A stretch of DNA of 64,000 nucleotides, taken from positions 1 through 64,000 of the forward strand of contig JAEEWT010000009.1 of the NCBI GenBank assembly GCA_016287755.1. The letters run 5' to 3'. The stretch comes from Prevotella sp. (GTDB taxonomy: Bacteria; Bacteroidota; Bacteroidia; Bacteroidales; Bacteroidaceae). The notes under the pieces are model-generated. The model worked only from the letters and a program-made list of their open reading frames with translations. It searched no databases and was not told the origin of the DNA. This document shows positions 32,664 through 43,680 of this stretch, in pieces; within the stretch, counting starts at the first letter, position 1, and the number at the start of each line of letters is the position of its first letter. The translations under genes were made by a program, and so were the position numbers.

Positions 32664-34064
32664 TTAATGATTATTCTGCATGAACTCCTCTACATCCTTG
32701 GGATGATACGGGATACGTTCCTTGCCGAGGAAGCGGCAGCCATCCCTGGTAATTAGGATATCATCCTCGATGCGTATGCCACCGAAGTCCTTATAGGTCT
32801 CCAGCAGGTCGTAGTTGAGGAAGTCCTTGTGCAAGCCCTGAGAACGCCACTCGTCTATCAGTGCAGGAATGAAGTAGATGCCCGGCTCATCGGTCATCAC
32901 GAATCCCTCCTGGAGTCGTTTCCCGCAGCGCAGGGCATTGGTGCCGAACTGTGTACTGGGCTGTATCTCCTCATCGAAGCCCACATAGATCTGACCCAAT
33001 CCTTCCATGTCGTGCACGTCCATACCCATCATGTGTCCCAGTCCGTGGGGCAGGAACATGGCATGGGCACCAGCTTGAACAGCCTCTTCAGTGTCGCCCT
33101 TCATCAAACCGAGTTCTTTCAAACGGTCGGTCATCAGTCGACAGACATTCATGTGCACATCATACCAACGCACACCTGGTTTGGCTACCTCCAAGGCATA
33201 GTCATGACAGGCTTCCACGATGCTGTATATCTCCAGCTGCCGCTGACTGAACTTTCCGTTTACAGGGAAGGTGCGGGTGTGGTCGGAGCAATAGCCTTCG
33301 CGGTTCTCAGCACCCGCATCACACAAAGCCAGTCTGCCGTTTTCCAACAGGTTGTACGAAGGATTGCCGTGCATGATCTCGCCATGCTGGGTAAAGATGG
33401 TAGCGAAGCTCTCATGCTCTCCCAAGGAGTGCGCCATTCCATCTACCTGACCGCCGATATACTTCTCCGTCAGTCCGGGCTTGGTAAGCCGCATGGCATG
33501 GGTATGCATCTGATAACCGATGGCGCAAGCCTTCTCAATCTCCGCAATCTCGATGTCCGATTTGCACTGTCGCATCTTGACGATAGCCTTGATCAGCTCC
33601 ACCGAAGCCGCCTCTTTCTGCTTGTTGGGATGAATACCGAGCAGATCCATGATTTGGATCATGTTATCGTGACGGTAGGGTGGAAGGAAATGAATCTTGC
33701 GGTTCTGTTTCTTTGCCTCGTCGCAGATTACCTGCAACTCTTTCATGGGAGCCGTACGGCAGATACCCACCTGGGCAGCCAGATCGCTCACGCTGTCAAC
33801 ACTTCCATACCATACGATGTCCTCGATATCGATATCATCACCGATAAGCATCTCCTGATTCTCGTCGATGTCGATGACACCTACCAGTCCGTCTCTCCTT
33901 TGTCCGAAATAGTACAGGAAAGAGGAATCCTGTCGGAAGGGGTAATACCCGTTGTTGGGATAGTTGCATGGCGACTCGTTGTTGCCGAAAAGAATAATGA
34001 TACCGCTTTTCAATAACTGCTTGAGTTCAGTACGCCGGTTAATGTACACATTTTGTTGGAACAT
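32664..34064 (-). CDS. pepP: Xaa-Pro aminopeptidase (M24B)
   Basis: PepP removes N-terminal residues preceding proline. The 466-residue protein has the N-terminal aminopeptidase-P domain (QDSSFLYYFG) and the pita-bread metal ligands: Asp in LCDAGAE, Asp in YCSDHTRTF, His in PHGLGHMMGMDVHD, Glu in TDEPGIYF and Glu in IRIEDDI. Length is usual for the E. coli-type enzyme. No signal peptide, so it is cytoplasmic. Confidence 0.95.
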   Translation of the reverse strand: MFQQNVYINRRTELKQLLKSGIIILFGNNESPCNYPNNGYYPFRQDSSFLYYFGQRRDGLVGVIDIDENQEMLIGDDIDIEDIVWYGSVDSVSDLAAQVGICRTAPMKELQVICDEAKKQNRKIHFLPPYRHDNMIQIMDLLGIHPNKQKEAASVELIKAIVKMRQCKSDIEIAEIEKACAIGYQMHTHAMRLTKPGLTEKYIGGQVDGMAHSLGEHESFATIFTQHGEIMHGNPSYNLLENGRLALCDAGAENREGYCSDHTRTFPVNGKFSQRQLEIYSIVEACHDYALEVAKPGVRWYDVHMNVCRLMTDRLKELGLMKGDTEEAVQAGAHAMFLPHGLGHMMGMDVHDMEGLGQIYVGFDEEIQPSTQFGTNALRCGKRLQEGFVMTDEPGIYFIPALIDEWRSQGLHKDFLNYDLLETYKDFGGIRIEDDILITRDGCRFLGKERIPYHPKDVEEFMQNNH

Positions 34065-34103
34065 AGATACGTTGCTTGTATATTATATGTTTATGGAATA
34101 GTG

Positions 34104-34133
34104 AGGAGGCTGGGTCAAAAGACGCAGCCTCCT
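34104..34133 (-). terminator. Hairpin after the DUF805 gene
   Basis: AGGAGGCTG / CAGCCTCCT arms continue inward through GTC/GAC past one G-G mismatch and close on an AAAA loop. It lies 23 bp beyond the stop of the minus-strand gene. The T-run is weak, so termination efficiency is uncertain. Confidence 0.6.
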
Positions 34134-34156
34134 ACATGTATCAGATAAATCTGCTG

Positions 34157-35014
34157 TTAGTCGATAGCGTCCTTGGCCTTTTCTGTCAGATCCTTGGCCT
34201 TGTCAGCCACGTTTTCTGCTGCATCTTTTGCCTTGTCAGCCACGTTCTCTGCAGCATCCTTGGCCTTGTCAACGAGGTTCTCTGCAGAATCCTTCGCCTT
34301 TTCTACGAAGTCGCCGGCAGAATCCTTGGCTTTCTCAGCCACATCCTTCGCCTTGTCAACCAGGTCGCTGGCGCTTTCCTTGGCCTTTCCGGCAAGATCT
34401 TCAGCCTTATCCTGAGCAGCCTCTGCGATATTGTCAATCGTATCACCTACTTTCTCAATACCTTTGTCAAAGTCAGACTGCTCTGCCTTTGCGCCTGCTG
34501 CCTGATCGTCAACGGTAACATATTTCGGTGACTCACCATATTTGTTGGGACCGAACTTACTGTCCTGAAGCAGGAATACAAGGATGATGATGCCTAAGAT
34601 GAAATTGACAAATCCTGTAATCAGCACCAGTGGGTTGCCGAATGAGGATATGACACTCTGGAGCAATTCTGTTGTATCTGAAGCATCCCCGGTAACCACT
34701 GAGAATATGGCAGAACCAAGTAAGCACATGTAGAAGAAGCCAATAATCATGTATGCTCCCAGCCACCATCCACTATGACCGCTATCGTGCAGACGGCGGA
34801 AGGCGAGTGGTATCATCAGTAATGAAAGAACAAGTGCAACCAGTCCACCGATTAACGGAATCAGGTTCAATATGAAGTTGGCGATGAGAAGTGCCAAAGC
34901 ACACCACCAGAACTCGGAACGGCGTGAGCGTCCATTAAACTGTAACAACTTGCCTCTTGCTTCGCGCAAGGCCTCGGAGAAAGACAACTGAGGTTTTTCG
35001 ATTACTTTACTCAT
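34157..35014 (-). CDS. DUF805 membrane protein fused to an LEA-like 11-residue repeat tail
   Basis: The 285-residue protein has an N-terminal DUF805 region (FNGRSRRSEFWWCALALLIA and FRRLHDSGHSGWWLG, about residues 20-155) with four membrane helices. From about residue 180 it has a tail of 11-residue repeats such as DKAKDAAENVA and EKAKDSAGDFV. The DNA repeats with a matching 33-bp period. Such Lys/Ala/Asp/Glu repeats resemble group 3 LEA proteins and would form an amphipathic helix that could lie on the membrane. Function unknown. Confidence 0.82.
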   Translation of the reverse strand: MSKVIEKPQLSFSEALREARGKLLQFNGRSRRSEFWWCALALLIANFILNLIPLIGGLVALVLSLLMIPLAFRRLHDSGHSGWWLGAYMIIGFFYMCLLGSAIFSVVTGDASDTTELLQSVISSFGNPLVLITGFVNFILGIIILVFLLQDSKFGPNKYGESPKYVTVDDQAAGAKAEQSDFDKGIEKVGDTIDNIAEAAQDKAEDLAGKAKESASDLVDKAKDVAEKAKDSAGDFVEKAKDSAENLVDKAKDAAENVADKAKDAAENVADKAKDLTEKAKDAID

Positions 35015-35051
35015 AATGAAAGTTTTTAGTTAATATAAAATGTTAGTAGAG

Positions 35052-35744
35052 TCATTGATTGGATGACGGATCCTCGAGCAGGTCAGGGCGCAACTGTCGT
35101 GTACGCTCCAGCGCTTGGTCCATCTCCCACTGCTTGATCTTGGCTTCATGACCGCTCAGCAGGATATCCGGCACCTTCCATCCTTTGTATTCCGCAGGAC
35201 GGGTGTAGATGGGAGCCGCCAGCAGATCATCCTGGAAGCAGTCGGACAATGCGCTCTGCTCATCGCCCACCACACCGGGAATGATTCTTACAATGGCATC
35301 TGTCATCACGGCAGCAGCCAGTTCGCCGCCCGTAAGGACATAGTCGCCAATGCTGATCTCGCGGGTAATCAGATGATCACGCACACGCTGGTCGATACCT
35401 TTATAATGACCGCACAGGATGATGATGTTCTCTTTCAGCGACAGGTCGTTGGCCATATGCTGGTTGAACGGCTCACCGTCGGGCGACGTGAAAATCACCT
35501 CGTCGTAGTCGCGCTCTGCTTTCAAGGCAGAGATGCAGCGGTCTATAGGTTCTATCTGCATCACCATGCCTGCAAATCCACCATAGGGATAGTCATCAAC
35601 GCGTCTCCATTTATCGAGGGTATAGTCGCGTAGCTGGTGCAGGTGAATCTCAGCCAATCCTTTCTTCTGCGCCCTGGCAAGAATCGATTCCTGCACAAAG
35701 CCTTCTATCATCTCCGGCAGAACGGTAATGATGTCAATTCTCAT
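35052..35744 (-). CDS. trmD: tRNA (guanine-37-N1)-methyltransferase
   Basis: TrmD methylates G37 of tRNAs next to the anticodon and prevents frameshifting. The 230-residue protein begins [17 protein letters not shown] and has the knot motifs [14 protein letters not shown] and [16 protein letters not shown], and the [14 protein letters not shown] loop. A promoter element lies 6 bp upstream, which implies a very short leader. It has no operon partner nearby. Confidence 0.96.
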   Translation of the reverse strand: MRIDIITVLPEMIEGFVQESILARAQKKGLAEIHLHQLRDYTLDKWRRVDDYPYGGFAGMVMQIEPIDRCISALKAERDYDEVIFTSPDGEPFNQHMANDLSLKENIIILCGHYKGIDQRVRDHLITREISIGDYVLTGGELAAAVMTDAIVRIIPGVVGDEQSALSDCFQDDLLAAPIYTRPAEYKGWKVPDILLSGHEAKIKQWEMDQALERTRQLRPDLLEDPSSNQ

Positions 35745-35749
35745 GTTTG

Positions 35750-35757
35750 CAAAGGTA
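35750..35757 (-). promoter_or_regulatory. Promoter -7 element of trmD
   Basis: TACCTTTG on the minus strand directly before the trmD start; the message would be nearly leaderless. Confidence 0.55.
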
Positions 35758-35818
35758 CGATAATTTTGTTAAGAAATAGGATTTTAATGTTTAAAAATAC
35801 CTAAAACGCGAGAACACC

Positions 35819-36880
35819 TTATTCATATTCTTTGATTCCCTCTTGTCCGGTCATGGCTCGATAGGCATTATGTGCCAATGCAGTGAGCTCATCTTCGCCA
35901 GGATAAACATAGACAGGAGCCAGGTAACTGAGTCGTTCCTTGAGGGCATCTGTCACATATTTGCTCTGCGAGATGGCTCCTGTAAGGATGATGGCGTCCA
36001 CATGACCGTTCGTAACCGGGGCAAGCGAGCCAAGATAACGTGCCAGCTGGTAGATCATGGCGTCGAGCACCAGCTTGGCATGTGCGTCGCCTTCCCGAAT
36101 ACGTTTCTCTACTTCCCGCACATCGTTCGTACCCAGATGTGCAGTCAGTCCGCTGTGCCCGTTGATCTTCCGCAGCATCTCCTCCTCGGTATATTTCCCG
36201 CTGTAGCACAGTTTGATGAGTTGGGCAGAGGGGAGGGTACCAGTGCGTGAGGGGGTAAAAGGACCATGCCCGCCCAGTGCGTCGGAACATTCAATGGCGC
36301 GTCCTTTGTGGTGAAGGGCGAAAGAGATACCGCTTCCCATATGGGTAACGATGAGTGTCTGCTCTTCGTATTTCACACCGTGTTCACGACAGTGCCGTTT
36401 GGCAATCTCCCGTTGGTTCAAAGCGTGCCAGATAGTCTGATGAGGCATCTCTGGCAGACCCGTAATGCGGGCTATATCGTCAAGCTCGTCCACCACACCG
36501 GGATCTACGGTGAAGGCACGACAGCCTGGAATCTCCTTGGCCAGACTCAAGGCGAGCAGCGGACCAAGGTTACAGGCATGGTGCAGGCGGGGATGACGGG
36601 TGTCCTCAATCACCTTGTCGTTCAGTTCATACACACCGCTCTCAATAGGTTTGACCAAGCCGCCGCGTCCCACCACCACATCGAAGTCGAGCTTGTATCC
36701 GTTCTGTTCCAGTTCCTCAACAAGCTTCTCCCTGCGATAGGGGAACTCATCCATGATGAACGGGTATTGACACAGTTCGTCAAAGGGGTGGTTAATGGTG
36801 GAATGCCACTCTAAGTCTTCATCAATGAACACACCGATCTTGGTGGAGATCATTCCTGGGTTAATAGCTAAAATTCTCAT
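35819..36880 (-). CDS. buk: Butyrate kinase
   Basis: Buk converts butyryl-phosphate and ADP to butyrate and ATP. The 353-residue protein belongs to the acetate/butyrate kinase family: it starts RILAINPGMISTKIGVF (N-terminal phosphate-binding strand), has VVGRGGLVKPIESGVYE, LIVTHMGSGISFALHHKG and AIILTGAISQS. It follows the phosphotransbutyrylase gene on the same strand. It may also act on branched-chain acids such as isobutyrate. Confidence 0.93.
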   Translation of the reverse strand: MRILAINPGMISTKIGVFIDEDLEWHSTINHPFDELCQYPFIMDEFPYRREKLVEELEQNGYKLDFDVVVGRGGLVKPIESGVYELNDKVIEDTRHPRLHHACNLGPLLALSLAKEIPGCRAFTVDPGVVDELDDIARITGLPEMPHQTIWHALNQREIAKRHCREHGVKYEEQTLIVTHMGSGISFALHHKGRAIECSDALGGHGPFTPSRTGTLPSAQLIKLCYSGKYTEEEMLRKINGHSGLTAHLGTNDVREVEKRIREGDAHAKLVLDAMIYQLARYLGSLAPVTNGHVDAIILTGAISQSKYVTDALKERLSYLAPVYVYPGEDELTALAHNAYRAMTGQEGIKEYE

Positions 36881-36951
36881 CGTTTTATAATGTTATGTTG
36901 TTAGGTGCTTGTTCTTGGGTACAGGTCAGGCACGTACCTGTCTGCTGTTCC

Positions 36952-37809
36952 TTACTTTTCAGCAAGAACCTGCAGACAGGCCATGGCCAGACTGTTGTAC
37001 TTCGTTTCTGCGGAGTCGGCGCGGGATGTAAGGGTTACAGGACAACTGGTGCCCTGCAGTCCTACGGCCAACTTCGTGTCGGTGAAGGCAGTGATGGCCT
37101 TGTAATATACATTGGCAGCCTCTATATCAGGCATGATCACCGCGTCGGCGTTGCCTTCCAGCGGACTCTTGATGCCTTTGATGTCGGCCGATTCCTTGTC
37201 AACTGCGCATTTCAGGTCGCTCGGTCCATCAATGATGGCATTGCCGAACTCACCCGCCTGGCACATCTCCACAATCTTCTGGTAATCCAAGGTGATAGGG
37301 AACTTGGGAGAAACCTTCTCCGTACAGTGAATCAACGCGATACGTGGCTGGTCAATGCCATAGACACGACACAACTGGATGACATAGCGTATCATGGCGA
37401 TGCGCTGTTCCAGCGTGGGGAAGGGGATAACGGCTGCATCGCTCATGAAGAGCATCTTGTGGTAGGCGGGAATCTGCATGGCACTCACATGCGAGAGCAC
37501 ATTACCCACGGGCAGTAATCCCTCTTCACGGTTGTCCTTGTTGATGATGGCACGCAGCAGGACATCGGTATTCAGAATACCTTTCATCACCACCTCGGCC
37601 TCGCCGCGACGGATACATCTCACGGCTTCTGCTGCCGATTCTTCCACAGAAGAAAGATGAATATTCTTCACTTCTGCCCAGCCTTCCTGCTCCGCCCTTT
37701 CAATGGCTTCGCGGGAATGGTCATCTATGGCTTCCACAGCCACCACCTTGCATCGTTTACCTTTTCGCAGTCGCTCACTCAGTTCACTGAAATCCTTGAT
37801 CAATTCCAT
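36952..37809 (-). CDS. ptb: Phosphate butyryltransferase
   Basis: Ptb exchanges CoA for phosphate on butyryl-CoA, the step before Buk. The start is taken at 37809 (MELIKDFSELSERLRKG): TACATTTG, a -7 promoter element, lies at 37826-37833, so the longer frame from 37905 would include the promoter. The 285-residue protein matches the phosphate acetyl/butyryl transferase family, with VVMKGILNTDVLLRAI, ALIHCTEKVSPKFPIT, LEGNADAVIMPDIEAANVY and VTLTSRADSAETKYNSLA. The ptb-buk pair gains one ATP per acyl-CoA. Confidence 0.9.
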   Translation of the reverse strand: MELIKDFSELSERLRKGKRCKVVAVEAIDDHSREAIERAEQEGWAEVKNIHLSSVEESAAEAVRCIRRGEAEVVMKGILNTDVLLRAIINKDNREEGLLPVGNVLSHVSAMQIPAYHKMLFMSDAAVIPFPTLEQRIAMIRYVIQLCRVYGIDQPRIALIHCTEKVSPKFPITLDYQKIVEMCQAGEFGNAIIDGPSDLKCAVDKESADIKGIKSPLEGNADAVIMPDIEAANVYYKAITAFTDTKLAVGLQGTSCPVTLTSRADSAETKYNSLAMACLQVLAEK

Positions 37810-37825
37810 GTCATGTATTTTTCTG

Positions 37826-37833
37826 CAAATGTA
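37826..37833 (-). promoter_or_regulatory. Promoter -7 element of ptb-buk
   Basis: TACATTTG followed by CAG on the minus strand, 16 bp before the chosen ptb start. Confidence 0.55.
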
Positions 37834-37889
37834 ACTCTTTTCCTTCGAATGACAAAATAATTCGCGAAGAAATACGCAAGAATTTTTAG

Positions 37890-39968
<2,079 letters not shown>

Positions 39969-39980
39969 GAATCAAGCACA

Positions 39981-40646
39981 GTGAAAATCATTGTATCACA
40001 AGAAATAGAACAGGTGTGCCCCGGCTTCATTGGAGCCGCCGTAGAGGCACAGGTCGTGAACACGCCTTATTGCGAGGAACTCTGGAAAGAGATCCACGCG
40101 CTGGGCGAAGAATACCAAGCCACCCTCACCACCGAGAGCATCAAACAGCTGTCGGCCATCGAGGCCACCCGACGGGTGTATAAGGTCTGCGGAAAGGATC
40201 CCAGTCGTTACCGTCCTGCTGCTGAGGCGCTGATGCGACGGATGTTGCAGGGAAAGGAACTGTATCAGATTGATACGTTAGTAGATCTCATCAACCTGGC
40301 CAGCATCCGTTTCGGTTACAGCATCGGCGGCTTTGATGCGGATAAGTTCCATGGCGACACGCTAACATTGGGCGTTGGCAAGAAGGACGAGCCCTACGAG
40401 GGAATCGGTCGTGGACTGATCAACATCGAAGGTCTGCCGGTCTACCGCGATGCTACAGGCGGCGTGGGAACACCTACCAGCGACCATGAGCGAACGAAGA
40501 TAGATATCCATACCACCCATCTCCTGACACTGATCAACGGTTACGACGGGAACGAGGAACAGGTCACTGCCAATGCGCTGTTCATCCAGTCGCTTCTCCG
40601 TAAGTACTGCAACAGCGATGGAGGTACAATCACCTATTACCGATGA
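39981..40646 (+). CDS. B3/4 (phenylalanyl-tRNA synthetase beta-like) domain protein
   Basis: The 221-residue protein starts with GTG (39981) and consists essentially of one B3/4 domain, the fold found in PheT where it takes part in tRNA and editing contacts: ATRRVYKVCGKDPSRYRPAAEAL, SIRFGYSIGGFDADKF, YRDATGGVGTPTSDHERTKI. Free-standing members may edit misacylated tRNA, but this is unproven. Its stop overlaps the umuD start by four bases, an unexpected coupling to translesion polymerase genes. Confidence 0.8.
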   Translation: MKIIVSQEIEQVCPGFIGAAVEAQVVNTPYCEELWKEIHALGEEYQATLTTESIKQLSAIEATRRVYKVCGKDPSRYRPAAEALMRRMLQGKELYQIDTLVDLINLASIRFGYSIGGFDADKFHGDTLTLGVGKKDEPYEGIGRGLINIEGLPVYRDATGGVGTPTSDHERTKIDIHTTHLLTLINGYDGNEEQVTANALFIQSLLRKYCNSDGGTITYYR

Positions 40647-41101
40647 AGAAGCAAGAGGTTAAAAGCGGACTGGAGTTCTATCCCGTGGAACAGAACTCCC
40701 AGCTACGGGTGAATATCGTGGAGGCGGCAAAGGTACATGCCGGCTTCCCGTCACCTGTGCAGGATGCTTATATGAATCCTCCCATCGACCTGAACCAGGA
40801 GCTGGTAACCCATCCTGCCACGACGTTTGTCGTGCGTGTTGTAGGCGACTCCATGATTGATGAGGGTATTGACTCTGGCGACCTGCTGCTTGTCGACCGC
40901 TCGCTCTATCCTTCGCAGAAGGACCTCACCATCTGCATGGTCAATGACGAGTTCTGTGTCAAGCGCATCGTGCAGCGAGGGGATAAGGTGTTCCTGAAAT
41001 CCGGGAACAGGAAATATCCTCCTATCGAGGTAACCCCGTTGATGAACCTTACCGTCTGGGGAGTTGTCACCTGGGTACTGAAGAGGAAAAGACAATACTG
41101 A
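40643..41101 (+). CDS. umuD: UmuD-like S24 peptidase, translesion polymerase subunit
   Basis: The 152-residue protein has a self-cleavage site of the UmuD/LexA type at Ala33-Gly34 (HAGFPSP), catalytic Ser70 in VVGDSMIDEGI and Lys107 in FCVKRIV. After RecA-stimulated cleavage it would associate with UmuC to form an error-prone polymerase. It is followed by umuC after 9 bp. No obvious LexA-type operator was recognised upstream. Confidence 0.93.
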   Translation: MKKQEVKSGLEFYPVEQNSQLRVNIVEAAKVHAGFPSPVQDAYMNPPIDLNQELVTHPATTFVVRVVGDSMIDEGIDSGDLLLVDRSLYPSQKDLTICMVNDEFCVKRIVQRGDKVFLKSGNRKYPPIEVTPLMNLTVWGVVTWVLKRKRQY

Positions 41102-41110
41102 TCATAGTCT

Positions 41111-42424
41111 ATGTCCCGTCCCACCATCCTTCATATCGACTGTAACAGTTTCTACGCCTCATGTGAGGTGTCTCTACGACCGGAACTGAAGGGAAAGCCC
41201 GTTGTGGTGGCTAACTACAACGAGGCGGGCGGTGGTATTATCCTTGCATTGAGCAAGGAGGCCAAGGCGCTCGGACTGAAACGCGGCAATCCTGTGTTTC
41301 AGGTGAGGGAGGTGCTCGAGAAGCATCAGGTAAGGGTGTTTCCCGCCAATCTGACTAAGTATGTGGACATCTCCCGGCGAATCGTCAGCATTGTGAAAGA
41401 ACTCGACATGGTGGGGCAGTTCTTCAGGTATAGCGTGGATGAGTTCTTTGCCACCTTACCCGAAATGAAGAAGAGAGAGGATATCGTTTCTTTTGTGGGC
41501 ATCATCAAGGAAGCCATTGAGCACGGCTCGGGCATTCCTGTGAGCTGCGGCATTGCCACCACCTATACCTTGGCCAAGGTGGCCACCTGGTATGCTAAGC
41601 GGTACGACGGCTATCAGGGAATCTGCGTACTGGAAGAAGAGCATGTGGAAAAGGCGCTGCGCGGCTTACCTGTTGAAGAGGTGTGGGGAGTAGGGTGGCG
41701 TACGGCACCGAAGATGAAGCAGATGGGCATTCATACGGCTTGGGATTATGCGCAACGACCGCAAGAATTCATTCAGAACCGTTTCCATATTCCAGGTGTC
41801 CGCACGTGGATGGAGCTGCATGGTAAACCTGCGGTAGATATCACTACGCCCCCCAAGCAGCAGTCCATCATGCACTCGCGTACCTTTACTTATATGGTCT
41901 CCGACAAGAACAAGCTCAGCGACTATATCCGCGACTATGCCGTGGCGGCTGCCCGTAAGCTGCGCGACCAGCATAGTGTGTGTCATAGCGTCACTGTGTT
42001 CATCCATACCAACCGCCACCGTGAAGATCTGGATCAGTATGCCAATGGCTTTACCGTGCACATGCAGGAAGGAACGGCCGACACCTCCGCCATCATCAAG
42101 GCGGCCTTGCAGGCTTTCGATAAGGTGTTCCTGCCTTACTTCCAATACAAAAGGGCAGGGGTGGTGTTGGCTGACATCATCAGCGATGAGGCTGTGCAGC
42201 AGGATCTCTTTGCATCCTCTGGCGAAGAGATCAAAAGGAACCGTAGGTTGATGAAAGTCACCGACGGCATCAATACACGCTACGGGATGAATACCGTTCA
42301 GCCCGCCTCTTTGTTGGTAACGCCAGAAGAACAAGAGGAGAAAAACAAACTGAGAAACGGCTTGAAATACGAACCGTTTCTCAGTCAGACCACCAATCTT
42401 GATGATATTATCAAGGTGAAATAA
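41111..42424 (+). CDS. umuC: UmuC-like Y-family DNA polymerase
   Basis: The 437-residue protein has the catalytic motifs of Y-family polymerases: LHIDCNSFYASCE (first Asp), YSVDEFFATLPE (second acidic pair) and VSCGIATTYTLAKVA, then a little-finger domain and the UmuC C-terminal region (LLVTPEEQEEKNKLR). It copies past DNA lesions with reduced fidelity. Length matches UmuC. It ends one base before the convergent pheS stop. Confidence 0.95.
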   Translation: MSRPTILHIDCNSFYASCEVSLRPELKGKPVVVANYNEAGGGIILALSKEAKALGLKRGNPVFQVREVLEKHQVRVFPANLTKYVDISRRIVSIVKELDMVGQFFRYSVDEFFATLPEMKKREDIVSFVGIIKEAIEHGSGIPVSCGIATTYTLAKVATWYAKRYDGYQGICVLEEEHVEKALRGLPVEEVWGVGWRTAPKMKQMGIHTAWDYAQRPQEFIQNRFHIPGVRTWMELHGKPAVDITTPPKQQSIMHSRTFTYMVSDKNKLSDYIRDYAVAAARKLRDQHSVCHSVTVFIHTNRHREDLDQYANGFTVHMQEGTADTSAIIKAALQAFDKVFLPYFQYKRAGVVLADIISDEAVQQDLFASSGEEIKRNRRLMKVTDGINTRYGMNTVQPASLLVTPEEQEEKNKLRNGLKYEPFLSQTTNLDDIIKVK

Positions 42425-43465
42425 CTATCGTGCTGCTTCGAACTCACGCAGGAACCGCGTATCGTTCTCGGAGAACATACGGAGATCGCTCACCTGGTAT
42501 TTCAGGTTTGTGATGCGCTCCACACCCAATCCGAAAGCGTAGCCGCTATATACCTTACTGTCGATACCGCAGAGCTCAAGAACATTCGGGTCAACCATAC
42601 CGCAGCCTAAGATCTCCACCCATCCAGTATGCTTACAGAAGCCGCAGCCCTTACCGCCGCAGATATGACAGGAGATGTCCATCTCGGCACTGGGCTCCGT
42701 GAACGGGAAATAGCTCGGGCGCAGACGGATCTTGGTATCAGCTCCAAACAGCTCACGGGCAAACGACAGGAGCACCTGCTTCAAATCGGTAAACGACACG
42801 TTCTTGTCGATATACAATCCTTCTATCTGATGGAAGAAACAATGGGCACGGGCTGTGATGGCCTCGTTACGATACACACGTCCCGGGCAGATAATGCGGA
42901 TGGGCGGCTGCTGACGTTCCATGACACGTGCCTGAACACTTGACGTATGTGAGCGCAGGAGGATATTCTTCGTTACATCCCCTGTAGCCGACTGCTCCAC
43001 GAAGAATGTGTCCTGCATGTCGCGGGCGGGGTGGTCAGCGGCGAAGTTCATCTTGGTGAACACATGGAGGTCGTCTTCCACCTCAGGACCGTCGGCCAGC
43101 ACAAATCCCATACGCTTGAAGATATCGATGATCTCATTGCGTACGATGGTCAGCGGGTGACGTGTTCCCAGTTCGATGGGGTAGGCCGAACGTGTCAGGT
43201 CAATGATGTCGTCCTTGTCCTCAGCGGTGGTCAGCTCCTCACGCAGACCGTTGATGCGCTCTGTGGCCTTCTGCTTCAGTTCGTTGATCTTCATACCAAC
43301 GGCCTTCTTCTGTTCTGCAGCCACATCACGGAATTCCTGCATCAGTGCATTGATCTCACCTTTCTTGCTCAGGTATTTCAGTCGCAGAGCCTCTATTTCC
43401 TCTGCATTGGTAGCAGAGAGTTCGTTCACTTCCTTGAGAAGTTCTTCTATTCTGTCAAGTATCAT
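42425..43465 (-). CDS. pheS: Phenylalanine-tRNA ligase alpha subunit
   Basis: PheS is the catalytic subunit that charges tRNA-Phe. The 346-residue protein has the N-terminal coiled coil that binds tRNA, and class II motifs: RHPLTIVRNEIIDIFKRMGF, FHQIEGLYIDKNVSFTDLK (motif 2) and the C-terminal GVERITNLKYQ (motif 3). The HICGGKGCGFCKHTGWVE loop has four Cys. pheT is not nearby, which is common in Bacteroidota. It has its own compound promoter module. Confidence 0.96.
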   Translation of the reverse strand: MILDRIEELLKEVNELSATNAEEIEALRLKYLSKKGEINALMQEFRDVAAEQKKAVGMKINELKQKATERINGLREELTTAEDKDDIIDLTRSAYPIELGTRHPLTIVRNEIIDIFKRMGFVLADGPEVEDDLHVFTKMNFAADHPARDMQDTFFVEQSATGDVTKNILLRSHTSSVQARVMERQQPPIRIICPGRVYRNEAITARAHCFFHQIEGLYIDKNVSFTDLKQVLLSFARELFGADTKIRLRPSYFPFTEPSAEMDISCHICGGKGCGFCKHTGWVEILGCGMVDPNVLELCGIDSKVYSGYAFGLGVERITNLKYQVSDLRMFSENDTRFLREFEAAR

Positions 43466-43491
43466 TTCCTCATGATTTTACAATTCGGCTG

Positions 43492-43650
43492 CAAAGTTAC
43501 GAATAAGTGAGAGAAAAAACAAATTTTGTGGTAGCAAAACAAAGAAATGCTTGCATTTCATTGTTAAGATACCACAAAAAATGACCGAAGGTCAAATAAT
43601 GTTTGGTTTTTCCGAGCGGGAGTAAGTTCGGCGAAGCCAAAGTTACGAAT
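43492..43650 (-). promoter_or_regulatory. Compound promoter module, copy D (longest)
   Basis: Read on the minus strand: TTCGTAACTTTGG, CTTCGCCGAA, CTCGGAAAAACC, a long hairpin with inner arms TGTGGTA/TACCACA and GAAATGC/GCATTTC, then TTTTTTCTCTCACTTATTCG and TAACTTTG (plus-strand 43492-43499). An extra short hairpin, GACCTTCGGTC, lies in the left arm. It precedes pheS by 26 bp. Confidence 0.7.
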
Positions 43651-43652
43651 TT

Positions 43653-43680
43653 TCAATTCTCAATTCTCAATTTTCAATTG
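43653..43680. repeat. Four TCAATTC heptamers abutting the AraC-type gene stop
   Basis: TCAATTC, TCAATTC, TCAATTT and TCAATTG with period 7, ending on the base next to the minus-strand stop codon (43681-43683). Confidence 0.75.

Noticed and set aside
32829..34016. 395-codon open frame opposite pepP
   Set aside because: pepP on the other strand has every catalytic motif; the antisense frame is His/Leu-rich shadow of its codon usage.
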